From Streptomyces sp. V1I1 (GTDB lineage: Bacteria; Actinomycetota; Actinomycetes; Streptomycetales; Streptomycetaceae): 64,000 nucleotides of DNA. Positions 16,303 to 25,286 of the stretch are shown here, piece by piece. Both the position numbers and the translations under genes were made by a program. How positions within the stretch are numbered: the stretch's first letter is position 1; every line of letters starts with the position of its first letter. The DNA lies in NCBI RefSeq assembly GCF_030817355.1, contig NZ_JAUSZH010000001.1:6768501-6832500 (forward strand). Direction: 5' to 3'. Below the pieces are notes generated by a model. It did no database searches. It saw nothing but the letters and a program-made list of their open reading frames with translations, and was not told where the DNA came from.

Positions 16303-17898
16303 ATGAACCGTAAGACTTTGGTGCTGCCGGCCGTGGTCGGCCTGCTCGCGCCCGTGCTCGTCGCCTGCGGCGGGACGGACGGCGGGTCCGGCGGCGGTGA
16401 TGCCATTGTCGTGGGCACCACGGACCAGTTCATCGCCACCGCGGACGCGCCCGCGCCCCTCGACCCGGCCTACGCGTACGACACCGGTTCGTGGAGCGTG
16501 CTGCGGCAGACCGTACAGACGCTGATGCACGCTCCGCGCGGCGGCGGCGCGCCGGTGCCCGAAGCGGCCCAGTCCTGCAGCTTCACGGACAAGGTCAGCG
16601 AGAGCTACCGCTGCAAGCTGCGCAGCGGGCTGAAGTTCGCCGATGGCAGCGCCATCACCGCCGAGGACGTGAAGTTCTCCATCCAGCGTGTCCTGGACAT
16701 CAACCCCGACAGCGGCACGGCCTCCCTCCTTGCGAACATCGACACGATCGAGGCCAACGGCGACGAGGTGGTCTTCCACCTCACCACGCCGGACGCGACC
16801 TTTCCGTACAAGCTCTCGACACCCGTCGCCGCCATCGTCAGCAAGAAGCACTACGACGGCAAGAAGCTCCGCGAGGGCCTCGAGGTCGACGGCTCCGGCC
16901 CGTACACCATGAAGACCGAGGCCAAGGGCGGTCAGATCGCCAAGGTCATCTTCACCAAGAACCCCTCCTACCAGGGCGACATCAAGCTCCGCAACGACAA
17001 GGTCGAGCTGCGGTCCTTCCCGGACGCCGACACGATGGGCAAGGCGCTCGAATCCGGCGACATCGACATCATGACCCGTGCGATGTCTCCCGAGCAGATC
17101 AGGGATCTGTCCGAGAACCCCAAGGAAGGCATCGAGCTCACCGAGATGCCGGGTCTGGAGATCCGCTACCTCGCCTTCAACACCAATGACCCGTCGGTGA
17201 AGAACAAGGCCGTCCGGCAGGCCATGGCAGCCGTCGTCGACCGCGGCCAGATCGCGGGCCAGGTGTACGGCGCCACCGCCGAGCCGCTCTACTCGCTCAT
17301 CCCGACGACCATCGCGGCGCACACCAACTCCTTCTACAACAAGTACGGCGAGCCGAGCCGCAAGAAGGCCGCGGACATCCTGCGCGACGCCGACATCACC
17401 ACGCCGGTGAAGCTGAAGCTCCACTACACAACCGACCACTACGGCGCCGGTACGGCCAAGGAGTTCGAGGCGCTCAAGAACCAGCTGAACGCCACCAAGC
17501 TCTTCGACGTCACCGTCGAGGGCACTGAGTGGGCGAAGTTCGTTCCGGCCCAGAAGCGCGGCGACTACGCCGTCTACGGCCTTGGCTGGTTCCCCGACTT
17601 CCCGGACCCGGACAACTACATCGCTCCGTTCCTGGACAAGGGCAACTTCCTCAACACCCCGTACGTGAGCACCGTGGCGCGGCAGCTCATCCCGCAGTCG
17701 CGCCGCGCCGCCGACCGGACCGCCGCGTCCGACGCCTTCACGCAGATTCAGGAGATCGTCGCCACCGACGTGCCGTTCCTGCCGCTGTGGCAGGGCAAGC
17801 AGTACGTCGCCGCCCGCACCGGCGTCACCGGCGTCGAGCGGGTGCTCAACTCCAGCTCGGACCTGCAGCTCTGGGAGCTCGGAAGCGGCACCGAATGA
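16303..17898 (+). CDS. Orphan extracellular solute-binding lipoprotein, family 5 (peptide-type)
   Basis: 531-aa exported binding protein of the oligopeptide/dipeptide (SBP_bac_5) family. Features are a signal peptide with lipobox LVAC (Cys near residue 23), a Gly/Ser linker, then DPAYAYDTGSWSVLRQTVQTL, YRCKLRSGLKFADGSAITAEDVKFS and FNTNDPSVKNKAVRQAMAAVVDR, all hallmarks of the family. The start is set by GGAGAAC, about 10 nt ahead. No permease or ATPase genes follow, so it must work with components encoded elsewhere or act as a sensor. The gene ends at a bidirectional terminator. Confidence 0.9.
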   Translation: MNRKTLVLPAVVGLLAPVLVACGGTDGGSGGGDAIVVGTTDQFIATADAPAPLDPAYAYDTGSWSVLRQTVQTLMHAPRGGGAPVPEAAQSCSFTDKVSESYRCKLRSGLKFADGSAITAEDVKFSIQRVLDINPDSGTASLLANIDTIEANGDEVVFHLTTPDATFPYKLSTPVAAIVSKKHYDGKKLREGLEVDGSGPYTMKTEAKGGQIAKVIFTKNPSYQGDIKLRNDKVELRSFPDADTMGKALESGDIDIMTRAMSPEQIRDLSENPKEGIELTEMPGLEIRYLAFNTNDPSVKNKAVRQAMAAVVDRGQIAGQVYGATAEPLYSLIPTTIAAHTNSFYNKYGEPSRKKAADILRDADITTPVKLKLHYTTDHYGAGTAKEFEALKNQLNATKLFDVTVEGTEWAKFVPAQKRGDYAVYGLGWFPDFPDPDNYIAPFLDKGNFLNTPYVSTVARQLIPQSRRAADRTAASDAFTQIQEIVATDVPFLPLWQGKQYVAARTGVTGVERVLNSSSDLQLWELGSGTE

Positions 17899-17919
17899 CC
17901 CCCGCGGTATCCGGATGAA

Positions 17920-17955
17920 GCAGTCGGCGGCGGGCCGTGGCCCGCCGCCGACTGC
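17920..17955. terminator. Bidirectional terminator between convergent genes
   Basis: 17-bp perfect stem GCAGTCGGCGGCGGGCC (17920-17936) with its complement at 17939-17955. It lies between the binding protein (plus) and the response regulator (minus). Confidence 0.88.
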
Positions 17956-17975
17956 GTTTCGTCAGGTCGGTGGGA

Positions 17976-18647
17976 TCACTGCGCGCCGGGGCGCACCAGA
18001 CCGCTCTCGTACGCGTACACCGCGGCCTGCACCCGGTCGCGCAGGCCCAGCTTCGTCAGCACATGGCCCACATGCGTCTTGACCGTGGTTTCGCTGACGA
18101 ACAGATCCGCGGCGATCTCGGCATTGGACAGCCCCCGCGCGACCAGCTTGAGCACCTCCACCTCGCGGTCGGTCAGTGTGTGCAGCGTGTCCGGGACCGG
18201 CTCCTCGCCGGACGGCAGATGGTCCGCGTACTTGTCGAGCAGCCGGCGCGTGATGCTCGGCGCCAGCATCGCCTCGCCCGCCGCCACCACCCGGATCGCC
18301 TGGACCAGCTCATTGGCGGGCGCGTCCTTCAGCAGGAAGCCGCTCGCGCCGGCCCGCAGCGCCTCCACCACGTACTCATCGAGGTCGAAGGTGGTCAGCA
18401 CCAGCACCTTCGCCGGGCCGTCGCGTCCGGGGCCGGTGATCTGCCGGGTCGCCTCGACGCCGTCCATCCGGGGCATCCGGATGTCCATCAGCACCACATC
18501 AGGCTGCAGCGCCCGCACCTGGTCGAGGGCCTGGAGGCCGTCCCCGGCCTCGCCGACGACCGCGAGGTCCTGCTCCGCCTCCAGGATCATCCGGAAGCCG
18601 GTGCGCAGCAGCGGTTGGTCGTCGACCAGTAGGACGCGGATAGCCAC
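17976..18647 (-). CDS. Orphan NarL/LuxR-type response regulator
   Basis: 223-aa two-component regulator. The receiver domain starts IRVLLVDDQPLLRTGFR, with the phospho-acceptor Asp in PDVVLMDIRMPRMDG and the conserved Lys in GASGFLLKDAP. The C-terminal LuxR helix-turn-helix reads LTDREVEVLKLVARGLSNAEI. The GTG start at 18647 has GAAGGAG 6 nt ahead; the open frame extends further upstream without a better start. No histidine kinase gene is adjacent, unlike most Streptomyces NarL pairs, so its partner is elsewhere. Confidence 0.92.
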   Translation of the reverse strand: MAIRVLLVDDQPLLRTGFRMILEAEQDLAVVGEAGDGLQALDQVRALQPDVVLMDIRMPRMDGVEATRQITGPGRDGPAKVLVLTTFDLDEYVVEALRAGASGFLLKDAPANELVQAIRVVAAGEAMLAPSITRRLLDKYADHLPSGEEPVPDTLHTLTDREVEVLKLVARGLSNAEIAADLFVSETTVKTHVGHVLTKLGLRDRVQAAVYAYESGLVRPGAQ

Positions 18648-18661
18648 GGGTACTCCTTCGT

Positions 18662-19522
18662 TTAGACCGGGCCCATTCTGCCCTGGCCATCCTCGGCCGA
18701 AGCGGTCGGGGAAATGCTCAGCGGGTATACCGGGGGAGTGCCGCCGAATTCCGGACACATCGCCTGGTGGTCGCACCAGCCGCACAGCTTCGTCGGCCGC
18801 GGTCGCCAGTCACCCGATTCGGTGGCCTGTCTGATCGCGTCCCACAGGGCCAGCAGCTTGCGCTCCATACGCTCCAGGTCCGCCGGGACCGGGTCGTACG
18901 TCAGCACATCGCCGCTGCCCAGATACACCAGCTGCAGCCGGCGCGGCACAATGCTTTTCAGCCGCCAGATCACCAGCGCGTAGAACTTCATCTGGAACAG
19001 CGCGCCCTCGCTGTACTCCGGGCGCGGGGCCTTGCCCGTCTTGTAGTCGACGATCCGCACCTCGCCGGTGGGCGCCACATCGACCCGGTCGATGACCCCG
19101 CGCAGCCGCAGCCCCGACTCCAGCTCCGTCTCGACGAACATCTCCCGCTCGGCGGGCTCCAGGCGGGTCGGATCCTCCAGCGAGAACCACCGCTCGACCA
19201 ACTGCTCCGCCTCGCCCAGCCACCGCGTCAGCCGCTCGCCCTCGGCGTCCTCGGCGAACAACTCGCCCAGCTCCGGCTTGGTCTCGAGCAGCCGGTCCCA
19301 CTGGCCAGGGATCAGCGCCCTGGCGCGCGGAGCCGTGCGCTCCGCCGCCGGGGCGTCGAAGAGCCGCTCCAGCACCGCATGCACCAGCGTGCCGCGGGTA
19401 GCCGCCTCGCTGGGCTTCTCGGGCAGCTTGTCGATCACCCGGAACCGGTACAGCAGGGGACACTGCATGAAGTCGCTCGCCCGCGACGGCGACAGCGAGG
19501 TGGGCTGCTGACTCGTACTCAT
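18662..19522 (-). CDS. RecB-family PD-(D/E)XK nuclease with Fe-S cysteines
   Basis: 286-aa single-domain exonuclease of the RecB/Cas4-like group, presumed to act in DNA repair. N-terminal LSPSRASDFMQCPLLYRFR carries the first cysteine. The nuclease motifs are GTLVHAVLERLF, LRGVIDRVD and IVDYKTGK. The C-terminal KLCGWCDHQAMCPEF carries three more cysteines, giving the four-Cys set expected for a 4Fe-4S cluster. It starts 14 bp upstream of the response-regulator gene's open frame and is transcribed with it. No CRISPR array or cas genes are near, so the Cas4 resemblance does not imply CRISPR function. Confidence 0.88.
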   Translation of the reverse strand: MSTSQQPTSLSPSRASDFMQCPLLYRFRVIDKLPEKPSEAATRGTLVHAVLERLFDAPAAERTAPRARALIPGQWDRLLETKPELGELFAEDAEGERLTRWLGEAEQLVERWFSLEDPTRLEPAEREMFVETELESGLRLRGVIDRVDVAPTGEVRIVDYKTGKAPRPEYSEGALFQMKFYALVIWRLKSIVPRRLQLVYLGSGDVLTYDPVPADLERMERKLLALWDAIRQATESGDWRPRPTKLCGWCDHQAMCPEFGGTPPVYPLSISPTASAEDGQGRMGPV

Positions 19523-19630
19523 GACTCAGACCCTACGGCCCGCCACTGACAGCGAGCGGAATACCATCGACCTCAGACCCTCGCGCACTGCATGATCGAG
19601 CGAGCGACGCATTCGCAATGAAGGGGACCC

Positions 19631-20881
19631 GTGAAAGAGGACGACACGAGCGGTGAGCGCAAGCGGCCGCAGTCCGGTACGGGGGGAGCGGAGCCCGAGG
19701 GCGGCAAGCCCCGGCGCTCCGACGGCCCCGGCGGCGGCATTCTGATGGGCCGTCCCTTCGGCGTGCCGGTCTACGTCGCCCCCAGTTGGTTCATGGTCGC
19801 GGCCCTCATCACCTGGGTCTTCGGCGGTCAGCTCGACCGCGTGCTCCCCGAACTCGGCGGTGCGCGCTATCTCGTCTCCCTCTTCTTCGCGGTCGCCTTC
19901 TACGCCTCCGTACTCGTCCACGAACTGGCCCACACCATCGCCGCGCTGCGCTTCAAACTGCCGGTGCGCCGCATCCAGCTGCAGTTCTTCGGCGGCGTCT
20001 CCGAGATCGAGAAGGAGTCCGAGACTCCGGGCCGCGAGTTCATCCTCGCCTTCGTCGGGCCGCTGCTCTCGCTCGTGCTGGCAGGCGTCTTCTACCTCGG
20101 CCTGCAGGCCGTGGAGCCCGGCACGGTCCCCGGTGTGCTGCTGGCCGGCCTGATGATCTCCAACCTCATCGTCGCCGCGTTCAATCTGCTGCCCGGGCTG
20201 CCGCTCGACGGCGGCCGGATGCTGCGTGCCGTCGTCTGGAAGATCACCGGCAAGCCGATGGCGGGCACCGTCGCCGCGGCCTGGGTCGGCCGGGCGCTGG
20301 CCGTCGCCGTCCTCATCGGTCTGCCGCTGCTCACCCACACCGGCGCCCTCGGCAACGCCACCGAAGACATCGGCGGCATGGAGACGGTCACCGACGCGCT
20401 GCTCGCCGCGATTCTGGCCGCGATCATCTGGACCGGTGCGGGCAACAGCCTGCGTATGGCCCGGCTGCGCGAACACCTCCCCGAGCTGGAGGCCCGTACG
20501 CTCACCAGGCGCGCCGTCCCCGTCGAGTCCGACACCCCGCTCTCCGAGGCCCTGCGCCGCGCCAACGAGGCGGGCGCCCGCGCGCTGGTCGTCGTCGACG
20601 GCCACGGTGAGCCGAAGGCCCTGGTCCGCGAGACGGCGATCGTCGGCGTCCCGGAACACCGCCGGCCGTGGGTCGCGGTCAGCGGCCTCGCCCAGGAGCT
20701 GACGGAGGGCATGAAGGTCTCGGCCGAACTCGCGGGCGAGGCCCTCCTCGACAAGCTGAGGGCGTCCCCGGCGACGGAGTACCTGGTGGTCGAGAAGACG
20801 GGCGAGATCTACGGCGTACTGTCCACGGCGGACGTGGAGCGCGCCTTCGTAGCGGCGATGGCACGGCCGGCTGCTTCTTAG
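19631..20881 (+). CDS. Site-2 protease family membrane metalloprotease (M50) with CBS pair
   Basis: 416-aa integral membrane zinc protease. A charged 30-residue N-terminal tail precedes the membrane core. The zinc motif HELAH is at residues 97-101, with the third-ligand motif NLLPGLPLDGGRML further on. The C-terminal third carries two CBS-like segments (ARALVVVDGHGEPKALV; ATEYLVVEKTGEIYGVLSTADVERAF), which in other proteins sense adenylates. GTG start with AAGGGG upstream. Conserved upstream of trmI and the proteasome ATPase in Streptomyces; substrates unknown. Confidence 0.9.
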   Translation: MKEDDTSGERKRPQSGTGGAEPEGGKPRRSDGPGGGILMGRPFGVPVYVAPSWFMVAALITWVFGGQLDRVLPELGGARYLVSLFFAVAFYASVLVHELAHTIAALRFKLPVRRIQLQFFGGVSEIEKESETPGREFILAFVGPLLSLVLAGVFYLGLQAVEPGTVPGVLLAGLMISNLIVAAFNLLPGLPLDGGRMLRAVVWKITGKPMAGTVAAAWVGRALAVAVLIGLPLLTHTGALGNATEDIGGMETVTDALLAAILAAIIWTGAGNSLRMARLREHLPELEARTLTRRAVPVESDTPLSEALRRANEAGARALVVVDGHGEPKALVRETAIVGVPEHRRPWVAVSGLAQELTEGMKVSAELAGEALLDKLRASPATEYLVVEKTGEIYGVLSTADVERAFVAAMARPAAS

Positions 20882-20893
20882 AGGCTCGGTTCT

Positions 20894-20920
20894 CCCCCTG
20901 CCTTCGGCGGGGGGACCCCC
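20894..20920. repeat. Short dispersed hairpin element
   Basis: CCCCCTGCCTTCGGCGGGGG forms a short GC hairpin with a TTC loop and is followed by GACCCCC. A near-identical stretch occurs at 60616-60640. It lies between the M50 protease and trmI. Confidence 0.6.
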
Positions 20921-21046
20921 ACGGGGCTCCCAAGACGCTGCCGAGGCGAGCGCTCAGTCGGCTCAGGGTGCGCTCGCCCGGCGGCCGGGGCGGGTACCCA
21001 GGTCCTCGTGGTCCCCGGGGCCGACAGGGGCCGGTAGGCTGGTCAC

Positions 21047-21934
21047 ATGTCCGAACCGACCGGTGCCGCCCGCCGACGCGGGCCCTTCAAGGTCGGGGAC
21101 CAGGTCCAGCTCACCGACCCCAAGGGACGCCACTACACGTTCACGCTCGAGGCCGGGAAGAATTTCCACACCCACAAGGGTTCCTTCCCGCACGACGAGC
21201 TGATCGGTGCTCCCGAGGGCAGTGTTGTCCGTACCACGGGAAACGTCGCCTACCTCGCGCTGCGCCCCCTGCTCCCCGACTACGTCCTGTCCATGCCCCG
21301 CGGCGCCGCCGTGGTCTACCCCAAGGACGCGGGGCAGATCCTGGCCTTCGCCGACATCTTCGCCGGCGCCCGCGTCGTCGAGGCGGGGGTGGGCTCCGGC
21401 TCGCTCAGCGCCTTCCTGCTGCGCGCCATCGGCGACCACGGGATGCTGCACTCCTACGAGCGCCGCGAGGACTTCGCCGAGATCGCCCAGCAGAACGTGG
21501 AGCGCTACTTCGGCGGCCCGCACCCCGCCTGGCAGCTCACCGTCGGCGACCTCCAGGACAACCTGACCGACGCCGACGTCGACCGCGTGATCCTGGACAT
21601 GCTCGCCCCCTGGGAGTGCCTGGAGGCCGTCTCCAAGGCGCTCGTGCCCGGCGGCATCCTCTGCTGCTACGTCGCGACCACCACCCAGCTGGCGCGGACC
21701 GTGGAATCCATCCGCGAGATCGGCTGCTTCGCCGAGCCGCAGCCCTGGGAGTCGATGATCCGCAACTGGCACGTCGAAGGTCTGGCCGTCCGCCCCGACC
21801 ACCGGATGATCGGCCACACCGGATTCCTCGTCACCGCCCGCCGTCTCGCCGACGGTGTGGAGCCCCCGATGCGCCGCCGCCGTCCCGCCAAGGGCGCTTA
21901 CGGCGAGGACTACGAAGGCCCCAACAAGGGCTGA
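21047..21934 (+). CDS. trmI: tRNA (adenine-58-N1)-methyltransferase
   Basis: 295-aa SAM-dependent enzyme that makes m1A58 in the T-loop of tRNAs. An N-terminal small beta domain (FKVGDQVQLTDPKGRHYTF, FHTHKGSFPHDELIG) is followed by the Rossmann domain with motif I VVEAGVGSGSLSAFLL, the acidic motif DRVILDMLAPWECLE and C-terminal VEGLAVRPDHRMIGHTGFL. This is the full TrmI architecture. It precedes the proteasome ATPase in actinobacteria generally. A long hairpin terminator follows. Confidence 0.94.
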   Translation: MSEPTGAARRRGPFKVGDQVQLTDPKGRHYTFTLEAGKNFHTHKGSFPHDELIGAPEGSVVRTTGNVAYLALRPLLPDYVLSMPRGAAVVYPKDAGQILAFADIFAGARVVEAGVGSGSLSAFLLRAIGDHGMLHSYERREDFAEIAQQNVERYFGGPHPAWQLTVGDLQDNLTDADVDRVILDMLAPWECLEAVSKALVPGGILCCYVATTTQLARTVESIREIGCFAEPQPWESMIRNWHVEGLAVRPDHRMIGHTGFLVTARRLADGVEPPMRRRRPAKGAYGEDYEGPNKG

Positions 21935-21951
21935 CACCCGCACAACGCACG

Positions 21952-22002
21952 GACGCCGCCGCCGAGTTCCCGCGACATCGCAGGGAACTCGGCGGCGGCG
22001 TC
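21952..22002 (+). terminator. Terminator after trmI
   Basis: 20-bp perfect stem (21952-21971 with 21983-22002), 11-nt loop, followed by TTT. One of the strongest hairpins in the window. Confidence 0.92.
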
Positions 22003-22118
22003 TTTACGTTGACCGTTTCTTGACGAGCGCATTCGGACCCCGCTGTTCCGCACTCACTGTGACGTATGGCACGATGCAGGCCACCCCCACCGGACCGCCG
22101 TCACAGGAGACATCCCGC

Positions 22119-22688
22119 GTGCAGACCTCCGCCGTCCCGGACCTCGCGCACACCCACGCCCGCCCGGTGCACTGGCTGGCCACGGCGACGGCGATGGCCG
22201 CGGTCGTCGCGGCCGCCGGACTGCTGCAGCCCAGGGCCGCCACCGCGTCCCAGGCGGGCGCTCCCGGCACGGGCAGCGCTGCCGCCGCGGCCCCCGATCC
22301 GGCAGGCGTGCAGCTCCCGCTGGAGTGCGGCGGGGCGAAGACCGTCGTGACCGGCAAGGCTTCGGGCGATCTCGACGGCGACGGCAGCCCCGAGACTGTG
22401 GCTGTAGCCCGCTGTGACGCCGGCTCCGGCACTCCGCCGAGCGGCGTGTTCGTACTGACCCAGGGCAGGGGTACGGGTCCGCGCGTCGTCGCGACGCTGC
22501 TCGAGCCCTTGGAGAAGCAGTCCGTCAAAGACTTCGCTGTACGTGACGGAGCGGTTACGGCGACGTTGCTCGGCTACTCCTCGCCGGACGTGCCGAGCTG
22601 CTGCCCCGACCAGCAGGAGAAGGTCAAGTGGCGGTGGCAGGGCGGGAAGTTCGTCCGCAGCGCCCCGGCGCAAGCGCGCAGTATGTGA
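22119..22688 (+). CDS. Predicted secreted protein of unknown function
   Basis: 189 aa with an N-terminal hydrophobic segment (WLATATAMAAVVAAAGLL) and an Ala-rich likely signal-peptidase site, then a small domain with four cysteines and a DLDGDGSPE segment resembling calcium-binding loops of FG-GAP proteins. I chose the GTG at 22119 because AGGAG lies 10 nt ahead; an ATG at 22074 is in frame but lacks a ribosome site. It ends 4 bp from the convergent ferredoxin gene. Function not recognised. Confidence 0.7.
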   Translation: MQTSAVPDLAHTHARPVHWLATATAMAAVVAAAGLLQPRAATASQAGAPGTGSAAAAAPDPAGVQLPLECGGAKTVVTGKASGDLDGDGSPETVAVARCDAGSGTPPSGVFVLTQGRGTGPRVVATLLEPLEKQSVKDFAVRDGAVTATLLGYSSPDVPSCCPDQQEKVKWRWQGGKFVRSAPAQARSM

Positions 22689-22692
22689 TTTG

Positions 22693-23004
22693 TCACTCTG
22701 CGTCGGGGCCGTAGACCTCGACGCTGTCCGAAACGCGACGCACATGGATACAGTCGCCCGGGCACTCCTTCGCGGAGTCCACGACGTCCTTCAGGAGCGG
22801 CAGTGGTACGGGCGTTGTGGCGCCCGGGTTCTGGAGCAGTTCGTCCTCGCCGCTCTTCACATACGCGAGCCCGTCGATGTCCAGCTCGAAGACCTCGGGG
22901 GCGTACTGCGCACAGATCCCGTCCCCGGTGCAGAGGTCCTGGTCGATCCAGACCTCCAGGGCCTCCCCGATGCCTTCGGTGGGAGCCTCGTGCTGCACGG
23001 TCAT
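22693..23004 (-). CDS. Ferredoxin
   Basis: About 103-aa small iron-sulfur protein. The cluster ligands are CTGDGIC near residue 26 and the later CPGDC, the pattern of actinobacterial single-cluster 3Fe-4S/4Fe-4S ferredoxins that feed cytochromes P450 and other oxygenases. ATG at 23004 is only 2 nt from an AGGAG box; a GTG two codons in (22998) has better spacing and may be the true start. No redox partner is adjacent; the position between trmI and arc recurs in Streptomyces. Confidence 0.87.
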   Translation of the reverse strand: MTVQHEAPTEGIGEALEVWIDQDLCTGDGICAQYAPEVFELDIDGLAYVKSGEDELLQNPGATTPVPLPLLKDVVDSAKECPGDCIHVRRVSDSVEVYGPDAE

Positions 23005-23257
23005 ATCTCCTGCCGTTTCCTTCTTCGGGTGTAGCAATGTGAAGCAAGTCGTGCCAGCCCTGACGGGTGTTGAACGCTTCGACGATACAACCGCCCGCTT
23101 TCCGATGTTGATGGGTGGGTATTCCCCTGGCGTGAGGGAGAGCGCAAGGGTGAAGATCGGACACACCCCTACCGTCTTTGTGATCTAGGGGTTTCAATCA
23201 CCACCCGCCCAGGTAGGGTCAGGAAGCGTCCAGCTCCCCATGGAGGAGGTGAGGACC

Positions 23258-25024
23258 GTGGCAGCCCACGACGACGACATCAACCGCGGCATCCGGCCGG
23301 GGCGAGGGTCTGAAGACCCCGCCGGTCAGGTTGCCTATCTCGAGCAGGAAATCGCCGTCCTGCGCCGCAAGCTCGCCGACTCTCCGCGTCATACGAGGAT
23401 TCTCGAAGAGCGGATCGTCGAGTTGCAGACCAACCTGGCCGGCGTCTCCGCACAGAACGAGCGGCTCGCCAATACGCTCCGTGAGGCCCGCGACCAGATC
23501 GTGGCCCTCAAGGAGGAGGTCGACCGGCTCGCTCAGCCGCCGGCCGGCTTCGGTGTCTTCCTGCAGGCCAATGAGGACGGCACCTGCGACATCTTCACCG
23601 GGGGCCGCAAGCTCCGGGTGAATGTCAGCCCCAGCGTCGAGCTCGACGAGCTCAGGCGGGGCCAGGAAGTCATGCTCAACGAGGCGCTCAACGTGGTCGA
23701 GGCCATGGAGTTCGAGCGCGCCGGGGACATCGTCACCCTCAAGGAGATCCTCGAGGACGGCGAGCGCGCCCTGGTGCTCGGGCACACCGACGAGGAACGG
23801 GTGGTGCGGCTTGCGGACACGCTGCTGGACACCACCATCCGCCCCGGCGACGCCCTGCTGCTCGAACCCCGCTCCGGCTACGTCTATGAAGTGATCCCGA
23901 AGAGCGAGGTCGAAGAGCTCGTCCTCGAAGAGGTCCCGGACGTCGACTACGACAAGATCGGCGGTCTGGGCGGCCAGATCGAGATGATCCGCGACGCGGT
24001 CGAGCTTCCGTACCTCCACCCGGACCTCTTCAAGGAGCACGAACTGCGGCCGCCGAAGGGCATCCTGCTCTACGGCCCGCCCGGATGCGGCAAGACGCTG
24101 ATCGCGAAGGCCGTCGCCAACTCCCTTGCCAAGAAGGTCGCCGAGGTGACCGGTCAGCCCGCGGGGAAGAGCTACTTCCTCAACATCAAGGGCCCCGAGC
24201 TCCTCAACAAGTACGTCGGTGAGACCGAGCGGCACATCCGCCTGGTCTTCCAGCGTGCCCGGGAGAAGGCGAGCGAGGGCACCCCCGTCATCGTCTTCTT
24301 CGACGAGATGGAATCCCTCTTCCGCACCCGTGGTTCCGGCGTCAGCTCGGACGTGGAGAACACCATCGTCCCGCAGCTGCTCGCCGAGATCGACGGTGTG
24401 GAGGGCCTGGAGAACGTCATCGTCATCGGCGCCTCCAACCGCGAGGACATGATCGACCCCGCGATCCTGCGCCCCGGCCGGCTCGATGTGAAGATCAAGA
24501 TCGAGCGTCCGGACGCGGAGGCCGCAAAGGACATCTTCGCCAAGTACCTGACGGCCTCGCTGCCGCTGCACTCGGACGACCTGTCCGAGCACAATGGCTC
24601 CAAGGAAGCCGCCGCGCACGGGATGATCCAGTCCGTCGTGGAGCAGATGTACGCGGAATCCGAGGAGAACCGCTTCCTCGAGGTCACGTACGCCAACGGC
24701 GACAAGGAAGTCCTGTACTTCAAGGACTTCAACTCCGGCGCGATGATCCAGAACATCGTCGACCGGGCCAAGAAGATGGCCATCAAGGCCTTCCTCGACC
24801 ACAACCAGAAGGGCCTTCGGGTCTCCCACCTCCTCCAGGCATGCGTGGACGAGTTCAAGGAGAACGAGGACCTGCCGAACACCACCAACCCGGACGACTG
24901 GGCCCGGATCTCCGGAAAGAAGGGCGAGCGGATCGTGTTCATCCGCACCCTTGTCACCGGAAAGCAGGGCGCGGACACCGGACGTTCCATCGACACGGTG
25001 GCGAACACCGGTCAGTACCTGTAG
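23258..25024 (+). CDS. arc: Proteasome-associated AAA ATPase (ARC/Mpa)
   Basis: 588-aa hexameric unfoldase that recognises pupylated proteins and feeds them to the 20S proteasome. An N-terminal coiled coil ([19 protein letters not shown] to about residue 90) binds Pup. Two OB folds follow, then the AAA module with Walker A GPPGCGKT, Walker [13 protein letters not shown] and second-region arginines (ILRPGRLD). The protein ends in NTGQYL, the C-terminal penultimate-Tyr motif that docks into the proteasome ring. GTG at 23258 is used because GGAGGTGAGG precedes it and it gives the usual 588-aa length. Confidence 0.97.
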   Translation: MAAHDDDINRGIRPGRGSEDPAGQVAYLEQEIAVLRRKLADSPRHTRILEERIVELQTNLAGVSAQNERLANTLREARDQIVALKEEVDRLAQPPAGFGVFLQANEDGTCDIFTGGRKLRVNVSPSVELDELRRGQEVMLNEALNVVEAMEFERAGDIVTLKEILEDGERALVLGHTDEERVVRLADTLLDTTIRPGDALLLEPRSGYVYEVIPKSEVEELVLEEVPDVDYDKIGGLGGQIEMIRDAVELPYLHPDLFKEHELRPPKGILLYGPPGCGKTLIAKAVANSLAKKVAEVTGQPAGKSYFLNIKGPELLNKYVGETERHIRLVFQRAREKASEGTPVIVFFDEMESLFRTRGSGVSSDVENTIVPQLLAEIDGVEGLENVIVIGASNREDMIDPAILRPGRLDVKIKIERPDAEAAKDIFAKYLTASLPLHSDDLSEHNGSKEAAAHGMIQSVVEQMYAESEENRFLEVTYANGDKEVLYFKDFNSGAMIQNIVDRAKKMAIKAFLDHNQKGLRVSHLLQACVDEFKENEDLPNTTNPDDWARISGKKGERIVFIRTLVTGKQGADTGRSIDTVANTGQYL

Positions 25025-25033
25025 AACGCAGAC

Positions 25034-25092
25034 CGGCTGCGGATGCTGGAGGCCCCCCCGCCGAAAGCAGGGGGGCGGGGCATCCGCAGCCG
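25034..25092 (+). terminator. Terminator after arc
   Basis: 13-bp stem CGGCTGCGGATGC (25034-25046) with its complement at 25080-25092, enclosing another G/C-run hairpin. It separates arc from dop. Confidence 0.85.
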
Positions 25093-25286
25093 AATGCTTT
25101 TCCGACAGGTCCAGCCATAGCCGGAGCAATGACGAAATTGATCTCCCCACCAGTGCAGAGGCGTTCTAGGCTCTTCGGTACCACCGAGTCGCGCAGTGCG
25201 GGGACGGGCACCGCACAGGCACCGGAGAGACAGCGGTACTTGAGCGCCGTTCCCGGAGGGGAGCGCCGCCGGGCAAGGAGGGCCGC

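Noticed and set aside
18662..19522. RecB-like nuclease as Cas4
   Set aside because: Shares fold and cysteines with Cas4, but there is no cas operon or repeat array; stand-alone RecB-family proteins are common in Streptomyces.
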